This document shows positions 51,766 to 61,391 of a DNA stretch of 64,000 nt, piece by piece. The stretch covers positions 1,347,001-1,411,000 of the forward strand of contig NZ_CP061177.1 in NCBI RefSeq assembly GCF_017355405.1. The letters are read 5' to 3'. The position numbers and the translations under genes were made by a program. This DNA is from Roseomonas haemaphysalidis. GTDB taxonomy: Bacteria > Pseudomonadota > Alphaproteobacteria > Acetobacterales > Acetobacteraceae. The notes under the pieces are model-generated. The model was given only the letters and a program-made list of their open reading frames with translations, made no database searches and was not told the origin of the DNA. The number at the start of each line of letters is the position of its first letter. Position 1 is the stretch's first letter.

Positions 51766-52805
51766 GGGCCGCCGTCGTGCGCCGCACCGGCGGGCCGGAG
51801 GCCCTGGTGCTGGAAACCCTGCCGGACCCGGCGCCGCGCGCGGGCGAGGTGATCGTCGCCGTCGCGCATTGCGGGGTGTGCTTCCACGACGTCGTCACCC
51901 GCAACGGCACGCTGAAGGCGGGGGTGGAGGCGCCCTTCATCCCGGGCCACGAGATCGCCGGCACCATCGCCGCGCTGGGGCGGGACGTGCGGGGCTTCGC
52001 GGTGGGGGACCGGGTGGCCGCCACCCAGCGCTCGCATGTCTGCGGCCATTGCCGCTACTGCCGCTCGGCGCGCGAGCCGCTCTGCGCCGAGGCGGTCTTC
52101 ACCGGCGACCGGGGGCTGAACGGCGGCTATGCCGACTTCGTGGCGCTGGAGGCCGAGAGCCTGGTGCGGGTGCCGGATGGCCTCGGCCTGGATGCCGCCA
52201 GCATCGCCGCCTGCGCCATTGGCACCGCCTATCACGCCGTCGTCGCCGTGGGCCGCGTGCAGGCCGCCGAGACGGTGCTGGTGACGGGAGCGGGCGGCGG
52301 CGTCGGCATCCATGCCGTGCAGGTCGCGCGGGCCGCCGGCGCCACGGTGCTGGCCGAGACCGGCTCGCCCGCCAAGGTGGCGGCGCTGCGGGAGGCCGGC
52401 GCACACCACGTCATTCTGCACGCACGCGGCGAGGATTTCTCCGCCGCCGTGCGCGACGCCACGGAAGGCGAGGGCGTGGAGGTGGTGGTCGACACGGTCG
52501 GCACGCCGGTCTTCGCGCCCACCCGCCGCTCGCTGGCGCGCGGCGGCCGCTGGGTGATGGTGGGGCAGCTCACTGGCGGCTTCGTGCCCTTCAACCCGGC
52601 GCAGCTCTTCCTGAAAGGCATCTCCCTGCTCAGCAGCACCAGCGTGACGCGGGAGGAGCTGCGGCGCTGCCTGGCGCTGCTGGCCAACGGCACGCTGCGC
52701 GCGGTGCTGGGAGAGGCCTTGCCGCTCTCCGCCGCCGCCGAGGCGCATCGCCGCCTGGAGGCCGGTGCGGCGCTGGGCCGCATGACGCTGGTCCCGGGGG
52801 GCTGA
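51762..52805 (+). CDS. Zinc-dependent alcohol dehydrogenase, MDR family
   Basis: 347 residues with a GTG start that overlaps the cyclase stop (GTGA). Catalytic zinc ligands: Cys in HCGVCFHDV and GHE in IPGHEIAGT. Structural zinc: CGHCRYCRSAREPLC. NAD(P) site: LVTGAGGGVGIHAVQVARAA. The quinone-reductase-like GGG segment is common in acryloyl-CoA reductase- and AdhP-like members. It should oxidise or reduce an alcohol or ketone intermediate; the substrate is unknown. Confidence 0.9.
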   Translation: MRAAVVRRTGGPEALVLETLPDPAPRAGEVIVAVAHCGVCFHDVVTRNGTLKAGVEAPFIPGHEIAGTIAALGRDVRGFAVGDRVAATQRSHVCGHCRYCRSAREPLCAEAVFTGDRGLNGGYADFVALEAESLVRVPDGLGLDAASIAACAIGTAYHAVVAVGRVQAAETVLVTGAGGGVGIHAVQVARAAGATVLAETGSPAKVAALREAGAHHVILHARGEDFSAAVRDATEGEGVEVVVDTVGTPVFAPTRRSLARGGRWVMVGQLTGGFVPFNPAQLFLKGISLLSSTSVTREELRRCLALLANGTLRAVLGEALPLSAAAEAHRRLEAGAALGRMTLVPGG

Positions 52806-52809
52806 GCGG

Positions 52810-53745
52810 ATGTTCGTGGAATCCCTCCTCCAGGCCATCGCCGCCGGCCTCACGCTCGGCGCCTTCTACGGGCTGACCTGCGTCGGCCTCGCGCTGATCT
52901 TCGGCATCATGCGCGTCATCAACTTCGCGCAGGGCGACTTCATGATGGTGGGGATGTATCTCGCCGTCGGGCTCTCGGCGCTGCTGGCGGGGCTCGGCGT
53001 CGCGGCGCCCTTCGTGGCGGCGCTGCTGGTGGCGCCGCTGCTGTTCATCGCGGGCGCGCTGCTGCACCGCTTCCTGGTGTCCCGCACCACGGGGCTGCAA
53101 TCGGTGGGCCTCTCGGCGGACGGGCACCAGGCGCAGCTCATCCTGACGCTCGGCATCGCGCTGGTGCTGCAGAACGGCGCGTTGATCCTGCTCGGCTCGG
53201 CGCCGGTCGCGGTGGTATCGCCGCTCTCCTCCGCCGCCTGGGAGCTGCCGCTGCTGTATGACGATTTCAGCGCGCTGTTCCTCAACAAGGCGCGCACCAT
53301 CGGTGCGCTGGTCAGCCTCGGCGTCGCGCTGGTGCTGTTCCGGCTGATCCGCAGCACGCATCTCGGCAAGTCGCTGCGCGCGGCCGCCGACAACCCCGAG
53401 GCCGCGACCTACCAGGGCATCGACGTCGATCGCGCGCACCGCATCGCCTTCGGGCTCGGCACCGCCATCGCGGGCGTGGCCGGCGGGCTGATCGTGCTGT
53501 CCTACCCGGTGCAGCCCTTCGTCGGCACGGAGTTCATCATCATCATGTATGCCGGCGTGGTGCTGGGCGGCATCGGCAGCATCACCGGCGCCTTCTGGGG
53601 CGGCATGGTGATCGGGCTGGTGCAGCAGCTCGCCATCCTGGTGCTGCCGCTGCAGTTGCAGAACACGCTGGTCTTCCTGGTCTTCGTGCTGATCCTGCTG
53701 CTGCGCCCGCAGGGCCTGTTCGGCCGCAGCGTGGAGCGCGCCTGA
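52810..53745 (+). CDS. Branched-chain-amino-acid-type ABC permease, LivH family
   Basis: 311 residues, about eight hydrophobic segments. LivH signs: GAFYGLTCVGLALIFGIMRV, NFAQGDFMMVGMYLAVGL, LGKSLRAAADNPEAATYQGI and GIGSITGAFWGGMVIGLVQQ. It forms the membrane channel with LivM. The next start overlaps its stop (TGATG). In a CoA-ester cluster such a system usually imports aromatic or alicyclic acids rather than leucine. Confidence 0.93.
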   Translation: MFVESLLQAIAAGLTLGAFYGLTCVGLALIFGIMRVINFAQGDFMMVGMYLAVGLSALLAGLGVAAPFVAALLVAPLLFIAGALLHRFLVSRTTGLQSVGLSADGHQAQLILTLGIALVLQNGALILLGSAPVAVVSPLSSAAWELPLLYDDFSALFLNKARTIGALVSLGVALVLFRLIRSTHLGKSLRAAADNPEAATYQGIDVDRAHRIAFGLGTAIAGVAGGLIVLSYPVQPFVGTEFIIIMYAGVVLGGIGSITGAFWGGMVIGLVQQLAILVLPLQLQNTLVFLVFVLILLLRPQGLFGRSVERA

Positions 53746-55485
53746 TGCCCGACCGCTCCATCCTCCGCCCGCTCGGCCTGTTCCTGCTGCTGGCGCTCGG
53801 CTGGCTCGCCATCGGCTTCGTGGTGCAGGACGCCTATTGGCGGCTGATGCTGACGCTGGTGCCGATCTGGGGACTGCTGGCGGTATCGTGGAACATCTTC
53901 AGCGGCTACAGCGGGCTGGTCTCCTTCGGCCACGCCGCCTTCTTCGGGCTCGGCGCCTATCTGGTGGCGCTGGGGCAGGCGCGGTTCGGCCTCACGCCCT
54001 GGCTCGGCATCCCGCTGGCGACGGTGCTCGGGGGTGCTGCGGGGGCGGCGATCGGCTATCCCACCTTCCGGCTGCGCGGCAACTACTTCGCGCTGGCCAT
54101 GCTGGCCTATCCGCTGATGCTGGTCTCGCTGTTCGGCTGGATGGGCTTCCAGGAGGTCTCGGTGCCGCTGCACCGCGAGGCGCCGGGCTGGTACATGCAG
54201 TTCGGCGACGGGCGCATCGACATCGCCATCGCGCTGGCGCTCCTCACCATCGGCTTCGCCGCCTCGCTGCTGGTGGAGCGCTCGCGCTTCGGCCTGTCGC
54301 TGCTGGCGATCAAGCAGAACGAGCTGGCGGCCGAGGCGGCGGGCATCGACACCCGGCGCTGGAAGATGCGCGCCATGGTGCTGAGCGGCGCGCTGGCCGC
54401 GGCGGCCGGCGGCTTCTACGCGGTGGTGCTGCTGGTGGTCACGCCCAACAGCGTCTTCGGGCTGGTGGTCTCGGCGCAGGCGATGATCCTGTCGCTGTTC
54501 GGCGGCGCCGGCACGGTCTGGGGCCCGCTGATCGGCGCCGTGGTGCTGGTGCCGCTGGGCGAGACGCTGCAGGCCGAGCTGGGGCACATCCTGCCCGGCA
54601 TCCAGGGTGTCATCTACGGCATCGCCGTCATCGTCGTGATCCTGGCGGCGCCCGAGGGGCTGTACTGGAAGCTGCGGGACCTGCGCCGCCGCGCCCCCGC
54701 CATGGCCGCCGCCGAGGCCCCGCCCGCGCCGCCGGCCGCGGCGCTGCGCCCGCCGCTCGGCGCGCCGATCCTGGAGGTCGAGGGGCTGTCCAAGTCCTAT
54801 GGCGGCGTCCATGCCGTCTCGGATGTCAGCTTCTCGGTGAGGGCGGGCGAGATCCTCGGCATCATCGGCCCGAACGGTGCCGGCAAGACCACGCTGTTCA
54901 ACCTGCTCAACGGGCTGGTGCAGCCCAGCCAGGGCAGCGTGCGCTACGAGGGGCAGTCGCTGGCCGGTCTGCGGCCTAGCGGCATCTGCCGCCGGGGTAT
55001 CGGGCGCACCTTCCAGGTGGTGCGGGCCTTTCCGCGCATGAGCGCACGGGAGAACGTGGTGGTCGGCGCCTTTGTCGCCCATGGCACGGACGACGCGGCC
55101 ACGCGCGCCGCCGACGCCGCGCTGGCGCAGGTTGGCCTGTCGCACCGCGCCGGGGCCGCCGCCGGCACGCTGACCAACCGCGAGCTGCGGCTGATGGAGC
55201 TGGCCCGGGCGCTGGCCGCCGGGCCGAAGCTGGTGCTGCTGGACGAGCCGCTGGCCGGCCTCGGCAGCACCGACACGGAAGCCCTGATCGCCGTGGTCCG
55301 TACCCTGCCGTCCCTCGGCATCACCGTCGTCATCATCGAGCATTCCATGCCGGCGATGCTCGGCCTGGTGGACCGCTTCCTGGTGCTGGACAACGGCCGA
55401 CTGCTGACCGAGGGCCCGCCGCAGGAGGTGTTGCGGCGACCCGCCGTGGTGGAGGCCTATCTGGGCCGCAAATGGGCGACGGCCG

Positions 55486-55499
<14 letters not shown>
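53745..55499 (+). CDS. LivM-LivG fusion: ABC permease joined to ATPase
   Basis: 584 residues. Residues about 1-305 are a LivM permease (WNIFSGYSGLVSFGHAAFFG; RGNYFALAMLAYPLMLVSL). A Pro/Ala-rich linker (about 312-340) leads to a LivG ATPase: LEVEGLSKSYGGVHAVSDVS, Walker A GPNGAGKTT (about 375-383) and Walker B LVLLDEPLAGL. The ABC signature is weak: TLTNRELRLMELARALA stands where LivG has AYGxQRRLEIARAL. The fusion ties one ATPase to one permease. LivF overlaps the 3' end. Confidence 0.92.
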
Positions 55500-56187
<688 letters not shown>

Positions 56188-56204
56188 TGCAAAGGAACCG
56201 CGCC

Positions 56205-57437
56205 ATGACCACCACGCGTCGCGACCTGGGCCGCCTGGCCGTCGCCGCCGCCACCACGGGCCTCGCCCGGCCGGCCCTCGCGCAGGCCCCGCGCGAGATC
56301 AAGATCGGGCTGGTGACGCCGCTCAGCGGCGCCTGGGCCAAGTCCGGCGAGCTGTCCCGCATGGGGATGGAGATGGCGGTGGACGAGGTGAACCAGGCGG
56401 GCGGCATCAAGTCGCTCGGCGGCGCCCGCCTGCGGCTGGTGGTCGGCGATTGCGGCGATAGCCCGGAAAAGGCCAAGAGCGCGGCGCAGCGCCTGCTCTC
56501 GCAGGAGCCCGACATCGTCGGTGGCGCCGGCGCCTATGTCTCCTCCTTCACCCTCGCCGTGACCGAGGTGACGGAGCGTGCGGGCGTGCCCTGGTTCACG
56601 CTCTCCTACGCGGACGCCATCACCAACCGAGGCTTCCGCTACGTCTACCAGACCTCGCCCACCGCCGAGGCGCAGGCCGCCGCCGCGCTGCCGACGCTGC
56701 TGCAACTGGCGCAGACCGCCACGGGGCAGAAGCCCACCCGGCTCGGCATCGTCATGGACAACACCGCGTCCCCGGTGAACTTCACGCGCCGGCTGCGCGA
56801 AAGCGGCGCCCGCGAGCTGGGCATGACCATCGTGGTGGACGAGACCTTCACCCCGCCGCTGGCCGATGCCGGGCCGGTGATGCAGCGGGTGCGGCAGGCG
56901 CGGCCGGAGATGCTGCTGCTGCTGCCCACCGCCGTGCCGGACATCAAGCTGACGCTGGAGAAGCTGAACGAGATCGGCCTCGGCAAGGGGCGGCTGCCAG
57001 CCATCAACAACGGCGGCCCGATGGGCTCGCCGGACCTGCTGCGCGTGGTCGGCAAGGACATGCTGGAGGGCGTGCTGTTCATCACCGCCACCTGGGGCAA
57101 CAAGAACACCCAGGCGCTGAACGAGGCCTTCCGCGCCCGCACCGGCGAGGCCTGGATCACCCAGGACAGCCTGTCCAACTACGCCCATGTGATGATCCTG
57201 CGCGACGCGCTGGAAGCCGCCGCCTCCATCGACCGCGACAAGCTGAACGCTGCCATCAAGGCGATGGACAGCACGGAGGGCGCGGCCAAGCTGTTTCCTG
57301 GCGGGCGCATCAAGTTCGACGAGCGCGGCCGGCGCGAGGGTGCCGCGCTGGTCATCGCGCAGTGGCAGAACGGCGTGCCGGTCACGGTTTTCCCGACCGA
57401 CGCGGCGGTGGCGCAGCCGATCTGGCCGCGCCGGTAG
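56205..57437 (+). CDS. ABC transporter receptor, branched-chain amino acid (HAAT) type
   Basis: 410 residues from the ATG at 56205 (AAAGGAA ribosome site); an ATG at 56187 overlapping the livF stop is less likely. A Tat-like signal (TTTRRDLGRLAVAAATTGLA) is cleaved near residue 28. Mature part: EIKIGLVTPLSGAWAKSGEL, GDSPEKAKSAAQRLLSQE and GGAGAYVSSFTLAVTEVTER. It is directly downstream of livF and so is the cognate receptor of this importer. Confidence 0.92.
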   Translation: MTTTRRDLGRLAVAAATTGLARPALAQAPREIKIGLVTPLSGAWAKSGELSRMGMEMAVDEVNQAGGIKSLGGARLRLVVGDCGDSPEKAKSAAQRLLSQEPDIVGGAGAYVSSFTLAVTEVTERAGVPWFTLSYADAITNRGFRYVYQTSPTAEAQAAAALPTLLQLAQTATGQKPTRLGIVMDNTASPVNFTRRLRESGARELGMTIVVDETFTPPLADAGPVMQRVRQARPEMLLLLPTAVPDIKLTLEKLNEIGLGKGRLPAINNGGPMGSPDLLRVVGKDMLEGVLFITATWGNKNTQALNEAFRARTGEAWITQDSLSNYAHVMILRDALEAAASIDRDKLNAAIKAMDSTEGAAKLFPGGRIKFDERGRREGAALVIAQWQNGVPVTVFPTDAAVAQPIWPRR

Positions 57438-57446
57438 GATCGCGCC

Positions 57447-58562
57447 ATGTCGCGCCTCCGTCTCTTTGCCAAGGGCCTGCGGGTGATCGACCTCTCGGCC
57501 TTTCTGCCGGGGCCGCTCGCCAGCCTGCTGCTGGCCGACATGGGCGCCGAGGTGCTGAAGGTCGAGCCGCCGGCGGGCGACATGATGGCGCAGATCGGCC
57601 CGCGCGACGCCGGCGGCGAGCCGGTGTTCTACGGCGCCGTGAACGCCGGCAAGGCGCTGCGGCGGATGGACCTGAAGCAGCCGGAGGTGCGGCGGGAGTT
57701 CCTTGACCTGGTGGCCCGCGCCGACGTGCTGATCGAGGGCTTCCGCCCCGGCGTGATGCGCCGCCTCGGCCTCGACTACCTTGTGCTGCGGGCACTGAAC
57801 CCGGGGCTGATCTATTGCTCGCTGAGCGGCTACGGCGCGGAGGGGCCGCTGGCGCAGGCGGCCGGGCACGACGCCAACTACCTGGCGCTGTCCGGCATCC
57901 TGCACCGCAACGGCGCCGATGCGCCGGCTTACTATGATCCGCCGCTGGCCGATTCCGCCGGCTCGCTGTTCGGTGTCATCGCCATCCTCGGCGCGCTTCG
58001 GGCGCGCGAGGCGGACGGGATGGGCTGCCGCATCGACATCGGGCTGGCGGATGCCGCCATGCCGCTGCAGCTGTTTCCGATCGCCGAGCTTGGCGCGACC
58101 GGCGCGGTGCCGGAACGCGGCGGCGGATTCCTCAACGGTGCCGCCGCCTACTACCAGGTCTATGCCCTGGCCGATGGCCGCCACGCCATGCTGGGCGCGG
58201 TGGAGCCGAAGTTCTGGGCTGCCTTCTGCCACGCCGCCGGCCATCCCGACTGGATCGCCCGGCAGCAGGAGCCGCTGCCCCAGCACGCGCTGATCGCCGA
58301 TGTGGCGGCGGCCATGGCGGCGCTGACGCTGGACGACTGCCTGGCCCGCTTCGGCGCGGCCGATTGCTGCCTGACCCCCGTGCTGGACCTGCGGGAGGCG
58401 CTGGCCTCCCCCCACCATGCCGCGCGCGGCGTGGTGCGGCAGGGGCCGGCCGGGGACACCCAGGCCCTGTTTCCCGCGCATGTGGACGGAGAGGCGCCGC
58501 GCCCGCGGCCCCCCCTGCTGCGTGAACAATCCCAGGACAAGGAGCGCGCATGCCCTACGTAG
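57447..58562 (+). CDS. Alpha-methylacyl-CoA racemase-like class III CoA transferase-fold protein
   Basis: 371 residues. The CaiB fold is present (GLRVIDLSAFLPGPLASLLL; MGAEVLKVEPPAGDMMAQIG). The active-site segments match methylacyl-CoA racemase (AMACR) rather than a CoA transferase: QAAGHDANYLALSGILHRN (the AMACR His in GHDxNYLALSG) and DPPLADSAGSLFGVIAILGA (the Asp in LAD.AGG). AMACR epimerises 2-methylacyl-CoA esters in steroid side-chain and isoprenoid breakdown. The stop lies inside the next gene (13-base overlap). Confidence 0.85.
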   Translation: MSRLRLFAKGLRVIDLSAFLPGPLASLLLADMGAEVLKVEPPAGDMMAQIGPRDAGGEPVFYGAVNAGKALRRMDLKQPEVRREFLDLVARADVLIEGFRPGVMRRLGLDYLVLRALNPGLIYCSLSGYGAEGPLAQAAGHDANYLALSGILHRNGADAPAYYDPPLADSAGSLFGVIAILGALRAREADGMGCRIDIGLADAAMPLQLFPIAELGATGAVPERGGGFLNGAAAYYQVYALADGRHAMLGAVEPKFWAAFCHAAGHPDWIARQQEPLPQHALIADVAAAMAALTLDDCLARFGAADCCLTPVLDLREALASPHHAARGVVRQGPAGDTQALFPAHVDGEAPRPRPPLLREQSQDKERACPT

Positions 58563-59704
58563 TCAAACCCGGCGTCATCGGGGTGACGATCATGCCCAGG
58601 ATCGAGGGCGACGGCCGCTCGCTGGAGGAGCTGCTTTACGACGCCACCCAGGCGGTGCTGAAGGATGCCGGCATCACGGTCGAGGAGATTGACGGCATCG
58701 TCGTCGCCTCGAACGACCAGTACGATGGCCGCGCCATCTCGATCATGATGGCCTCCGGCTCCGTCGGCGGCGTGGACCGCGACATCCTGTCCACGCCTTC
58801 CGCCGGCGAGCACGCCTTCGTGCTGGGCGCGCTGCGCGTCGCCTGCGGCCAGTACCGCACGCAGCTGGTGCTGTCCTGGAGCCCGACCGAGGCCTCCTCG
58901 ATTCCCGAGGCGCAGCGGCTGGCGGCCGACCCCTACTTCCACCGCCGGCTGCCGATGGACGAGCAGGCCTCGCACGCGCTGCAGGCCAGCGCGCTGATGG
59001 CGCAGGTACCGGGGCTGGAGGCGGCCGCGGCGGCGGTGCTGGAGAAGAACCGCGCGCATGGCAAGGCCGCCTATCCCGACCTCGTGGCGCAGGCCGATGC
59101 CAACGCCAAGCCGACCCGCTGGCCGCTGCCGGCCGGCAGCATGGCGCCGCCGGTGACCGGCGTGGTGGCCATCCTACTGGCGGGCGAGGACTTCATTCGC
59201 GAGAAGAACATGACCGATCCCGCCTGGATTGCCGGCATGGGCTGGACCACCGAGCCAGCCTTCCTGGGCGATCGCGACCTGGGCGAGGCCGCCGCGCTGC
59301 GCGAGGCCGCGCGGCAGGCCTATGCCGAGGCCGGCATCGACGGCCCGCTGGGCGCCGTGCAGGTGGCCGAGGTCTCCGACGCCACGCCCTTCCAGGAGCT
59401 GATGGCCTACGAGGCGCTAGGCCTGGCGCCGCGCGGCGAATGGGCGGCGCTGACGGCCGACAAGCGCTTCGGCGCCGATGGCAGCCTGCCGGTCAACCTG
59501 TCGGGCGGCGTCACCTGCCTGAACCCCGTCTATTGCACCGGGCTGATCCGTATCGCGGAAGTGGCGAACCAGGTGCGCGGCAAGGCCGGGCGCCACCAGA
59601 AGCAGGGCGTGACGCGCGGTCTGGCCCAGGCCAGCAGCGGCATGGCCATGCAGTACCAGACCGTGGTCGTGCTGGACCGCGAGCAGCAGGGAGCGGCGGC
59701 ATGA
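58550..59704 (+). CDS. Thiolase-like protein lacking Cys/His catalytic residues (first of a tandem pair)
   Basis: 384 residues of thiolase fold (SCP-x-like). Where the nucleophile motif C-A-T/S-G should be, it reads STPSAGEHAFVLGALRVACG, with Pro at the Cys position. The C-terminal GHP motif is replaced by NLSGGVTCLNPVYCTGLIRI, with Asn for His. No CxG motif closes the protein (QASSGMAMQYQTVVV). It overlaps the next thiolase-like gene (ATGA), so the two are probably made in equal amounts and may form a heteromer. Confidence 0.85.
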   Translation: MPYVVKPGVIGVTIMPRIEGDGRSLEELLYDATQAVLKDAGITVEEIDGIVVASNDQYDGRAISIMMASGSVGGVDRDILSTPSAGEHAFVLGALRVACGQYRTQLVLSWSPTEASSIPEAQRLAADPYFHRRLPMDEQASHALQASALMAQVPGLEAAAAAVLEKNRAHGKAAYPDLVAQADANAKPTRWPLPAGSMAPPVTGVVAILLAGEDFIREKNMTDPAWIAGMGWTTEPAFLGDRDLGEAAALREAARQAYAEAGIDGPLGAVQVAEVSDATPFQELMAYEALGLAPRGEWAALTADKRFGADGSLPVNLSGGVTCLNPVYCTGLIRIAEVANQVRGKAGRHQKQGVTRGLAQASSGMAMQYQTVVVLDREQQGAAA

Positions 59705-60876
59705 GCGCGCGCGTCGGCATCATCGGCATCGGCCAGTCGGCCTTCAAGGCGCGGCGGGACGACGCCAGCTACCCGGACCTGGTGCGCGAGGCCGTCACCA
59801 TGGCGTTGAACGACGCGTCCATGGAGCTGGATGACATCCAGGCCGTCGTCTACTCGCTGTCGCCGGACGCGATGGTGGGCATCGGCAATGCCGAGCGCGT
59901 CGGCGTCGATGCCGTGGGGGCGCGCAACAAGCGCTTCCTGCGCATCAACACCGGCGGCGCCACCGGCATCTCCTCCGTCGCCGCCGCCTATTACCACGTG
60001 GCGGCGGGCGCCTGCGACGTCGTGCTGACGGCGGGCGCCGACAAGGTCGGCGAATGCGGCGACAGCCAGACCGTGCTGAACAAGATCTGGGACCCGACCT
60101 ATGAGCGGCAATTGCCGCTGGGGACCATCAACATGCTGGCCATGTCGGCCGTCCGCTACATGCATCTGTATGGCATGACGGAGGAGGACATGGCGCGCGT
60201 GGTGGTCAAGAACCGCTGGCACGCCGCCAAGAACCCGAACGCGCATCTCCGCAAGGAAACCACGGTCGAGGAGGTGTTCCGCTCGCGCTACATCTCCTGG
60301 CCGGTCAAGCTGTTCGATTGCTGCCCGCAATCCTCCGGCGGCTGCGCCATGGTGCTGGCGAGCGAGAAGTACATCAAGGAGAACAAGCTGGACGCGGTGT
60401 GGATTACCGGCGTCGGCCATTCCTCCGAGAGCTACTTCCTCGGCGACCGCATGGGCAACGGCCAGACCGCCGACCACGCCGATGCCTTCGCGCTGAAGGG
60501 CTCCTTCGAGCGCGCCTACAAGATGGCCGGCATCAAGGAACCGCGGAAGCAGGTGGACGTGGCGGAGCTCTACGCGCCCTTCAGCAACACCGAGTTCCAT
60601 TCCATCGAGGCCGCCGGGCTGGCCGATCTTGGCCAGTCGCCGGCCATGCTAAAGGAAGGGCGCTTCCAGATTGGCGGCGACATTCCGGTCAACACCTCGG
60701 GCGGGGTGCTGTGCACCAATGCCATCGCCGTCACCGCCATGGTGCGCGTGGCCGAGGTCGCACAGCAGGTGCGCGGCAAGGCGGGCGGGCACCAGGTGGC
60801 GGGCGCCAAGATCGGCATCGCCAGCGGCAATGGTGGCGACCACCAGTTCTTCGGCACCATGGTCGTCGAAGCGTAA
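59701..60876 (+). CDS. Thiolase-like protein lacking Cys/His catalytic residues (second of a tandem pair)
   Basis: 391 residues, SCP-x-like: ARVGIIGIGQSAFKARRDDA; the nucleophile region reads INTGGATGISSVAAAYYHVA, with Gly in place of Cys; SSGGCAMVLASEKYI; the C-terminal motif is NTSGGVLCTNAIAVTAMVRV, again Asn in place of the His of GHP; the end reads IASGNGGDHQFFGTMVV. The same His-to-Asn change as in its partner suggests a conserved non-thiolytic chemistry. It is followed 24 bases later by a cysteine-free DUF35 gene, the expected accessory subunit. Confidence 0.87.
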   Translation: MSARVGIIGIGQSAFKARRDDASYPDLVREAVTMALNDASMELDDIQAVVYSLSPDAMVGIGNAERVGVDAVGARNKRFLRINTGGATGISSVAAAYYHVAAGACDVVLTAGADKVGECGDSQTVLNKIWDPTYERQLPLGTINMLAMSAVRYMHLYGMTEEDMARVVVKNRWHAAKNPNAHLRKETTVEEVFRSRYISWPVKLFDCCPQSSGGCAMVLASEKYIKENKLDAVWITGVGHSSESYFLGDRMGNGQTADHADAFALKGSFERAYKMAGIKEPRKQVDVAELYAPFSNTEFHSIEAAGLADLGQSPAMLKEGRFQIGGDIPVNTSGGVLCTNAIAVTAMVRVAEVAQQVRGKAGGHQVAGAKIGIASGNGGDHQFFGTMVVEA

Positions 60877-60900
60877 GACACAGGCACAAGGAACACGGAC

Positions 60901-61359
60901 ATGGAACTGCTGAAGCGCAAGGAAGACTGGAAGATCACCTACACCCACGCGCTGGGTGAGACGGCGAGCTGGTTCTACGTGCAGCTGCGCGACCACGGGA
61001 AAATTTATGGCAAGCGCGACGCCAAGACCGGCCGCGTGCTGGTGCCGCCGCGCTCCTTCTCCGACCAGTCGCTGCAGCCGACCACGGACTGGGTGGAGGT
61101 CGGCCCCGGCGGGCGGATTGAGACCTTCTCGATCGTCTACGAGGAGTTCAACAACCTGCCGCCGCCGCCCTATGCCTTCGGCTACGTGCTGCTGGACGGC
61201 GCGGACACCGCGATCGGCGGCTTCTTCAAGGGCGTCGACCTGACGGACCCCAAGGCGGCGTCGGAGAAGCTGAAGATCGGCACGCGCATCAATACCAAGT
61301 TCGCCGAGAAGCGGATCGGCGACGTCTTGGACTTCTGGTTTGAGCCCGAGGCCGGCTGA
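60901..61359 (+). CDS. DUF35-like OB-fold protein without the zinc-ribbon cysteines
   Basis: 152 residues. Layout as DUF35: an N-terminal helix (ETASWFYVQLRDHGKIYGKR), a knuckle region (DAKTGRVLVPPRSFSDQSLQ) and an OB fold (RIETFSIVYEEFNNLPPPPY; GYVLLDGADTAIGGFFKGVD). The CxxC pairs are gone, and the protein has no cysteine at all. It must therefore be a structural partner without zinc. It follows the tandem thiolase-like genes, as DUF35 genes usually do. Confidence 0.85.
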   Translation: MELLKRKEDWKITYTHALGETASWFYVQLRDHGKIYGKRDAKTGRVLVPPRSFSDQSLQPTTDWVEVGPGGRIETFSIVYEEFNNLPPPPYAFGYVLLDGADTAIGGFFKGVDLTDPKAASEKLKIGTRINTKFAEKRIGDVLDFWFEPEAG

Positions 61360-61391
61360 CGCGCCGGCGCGGCCGGCAGGGAGGAAGACCA

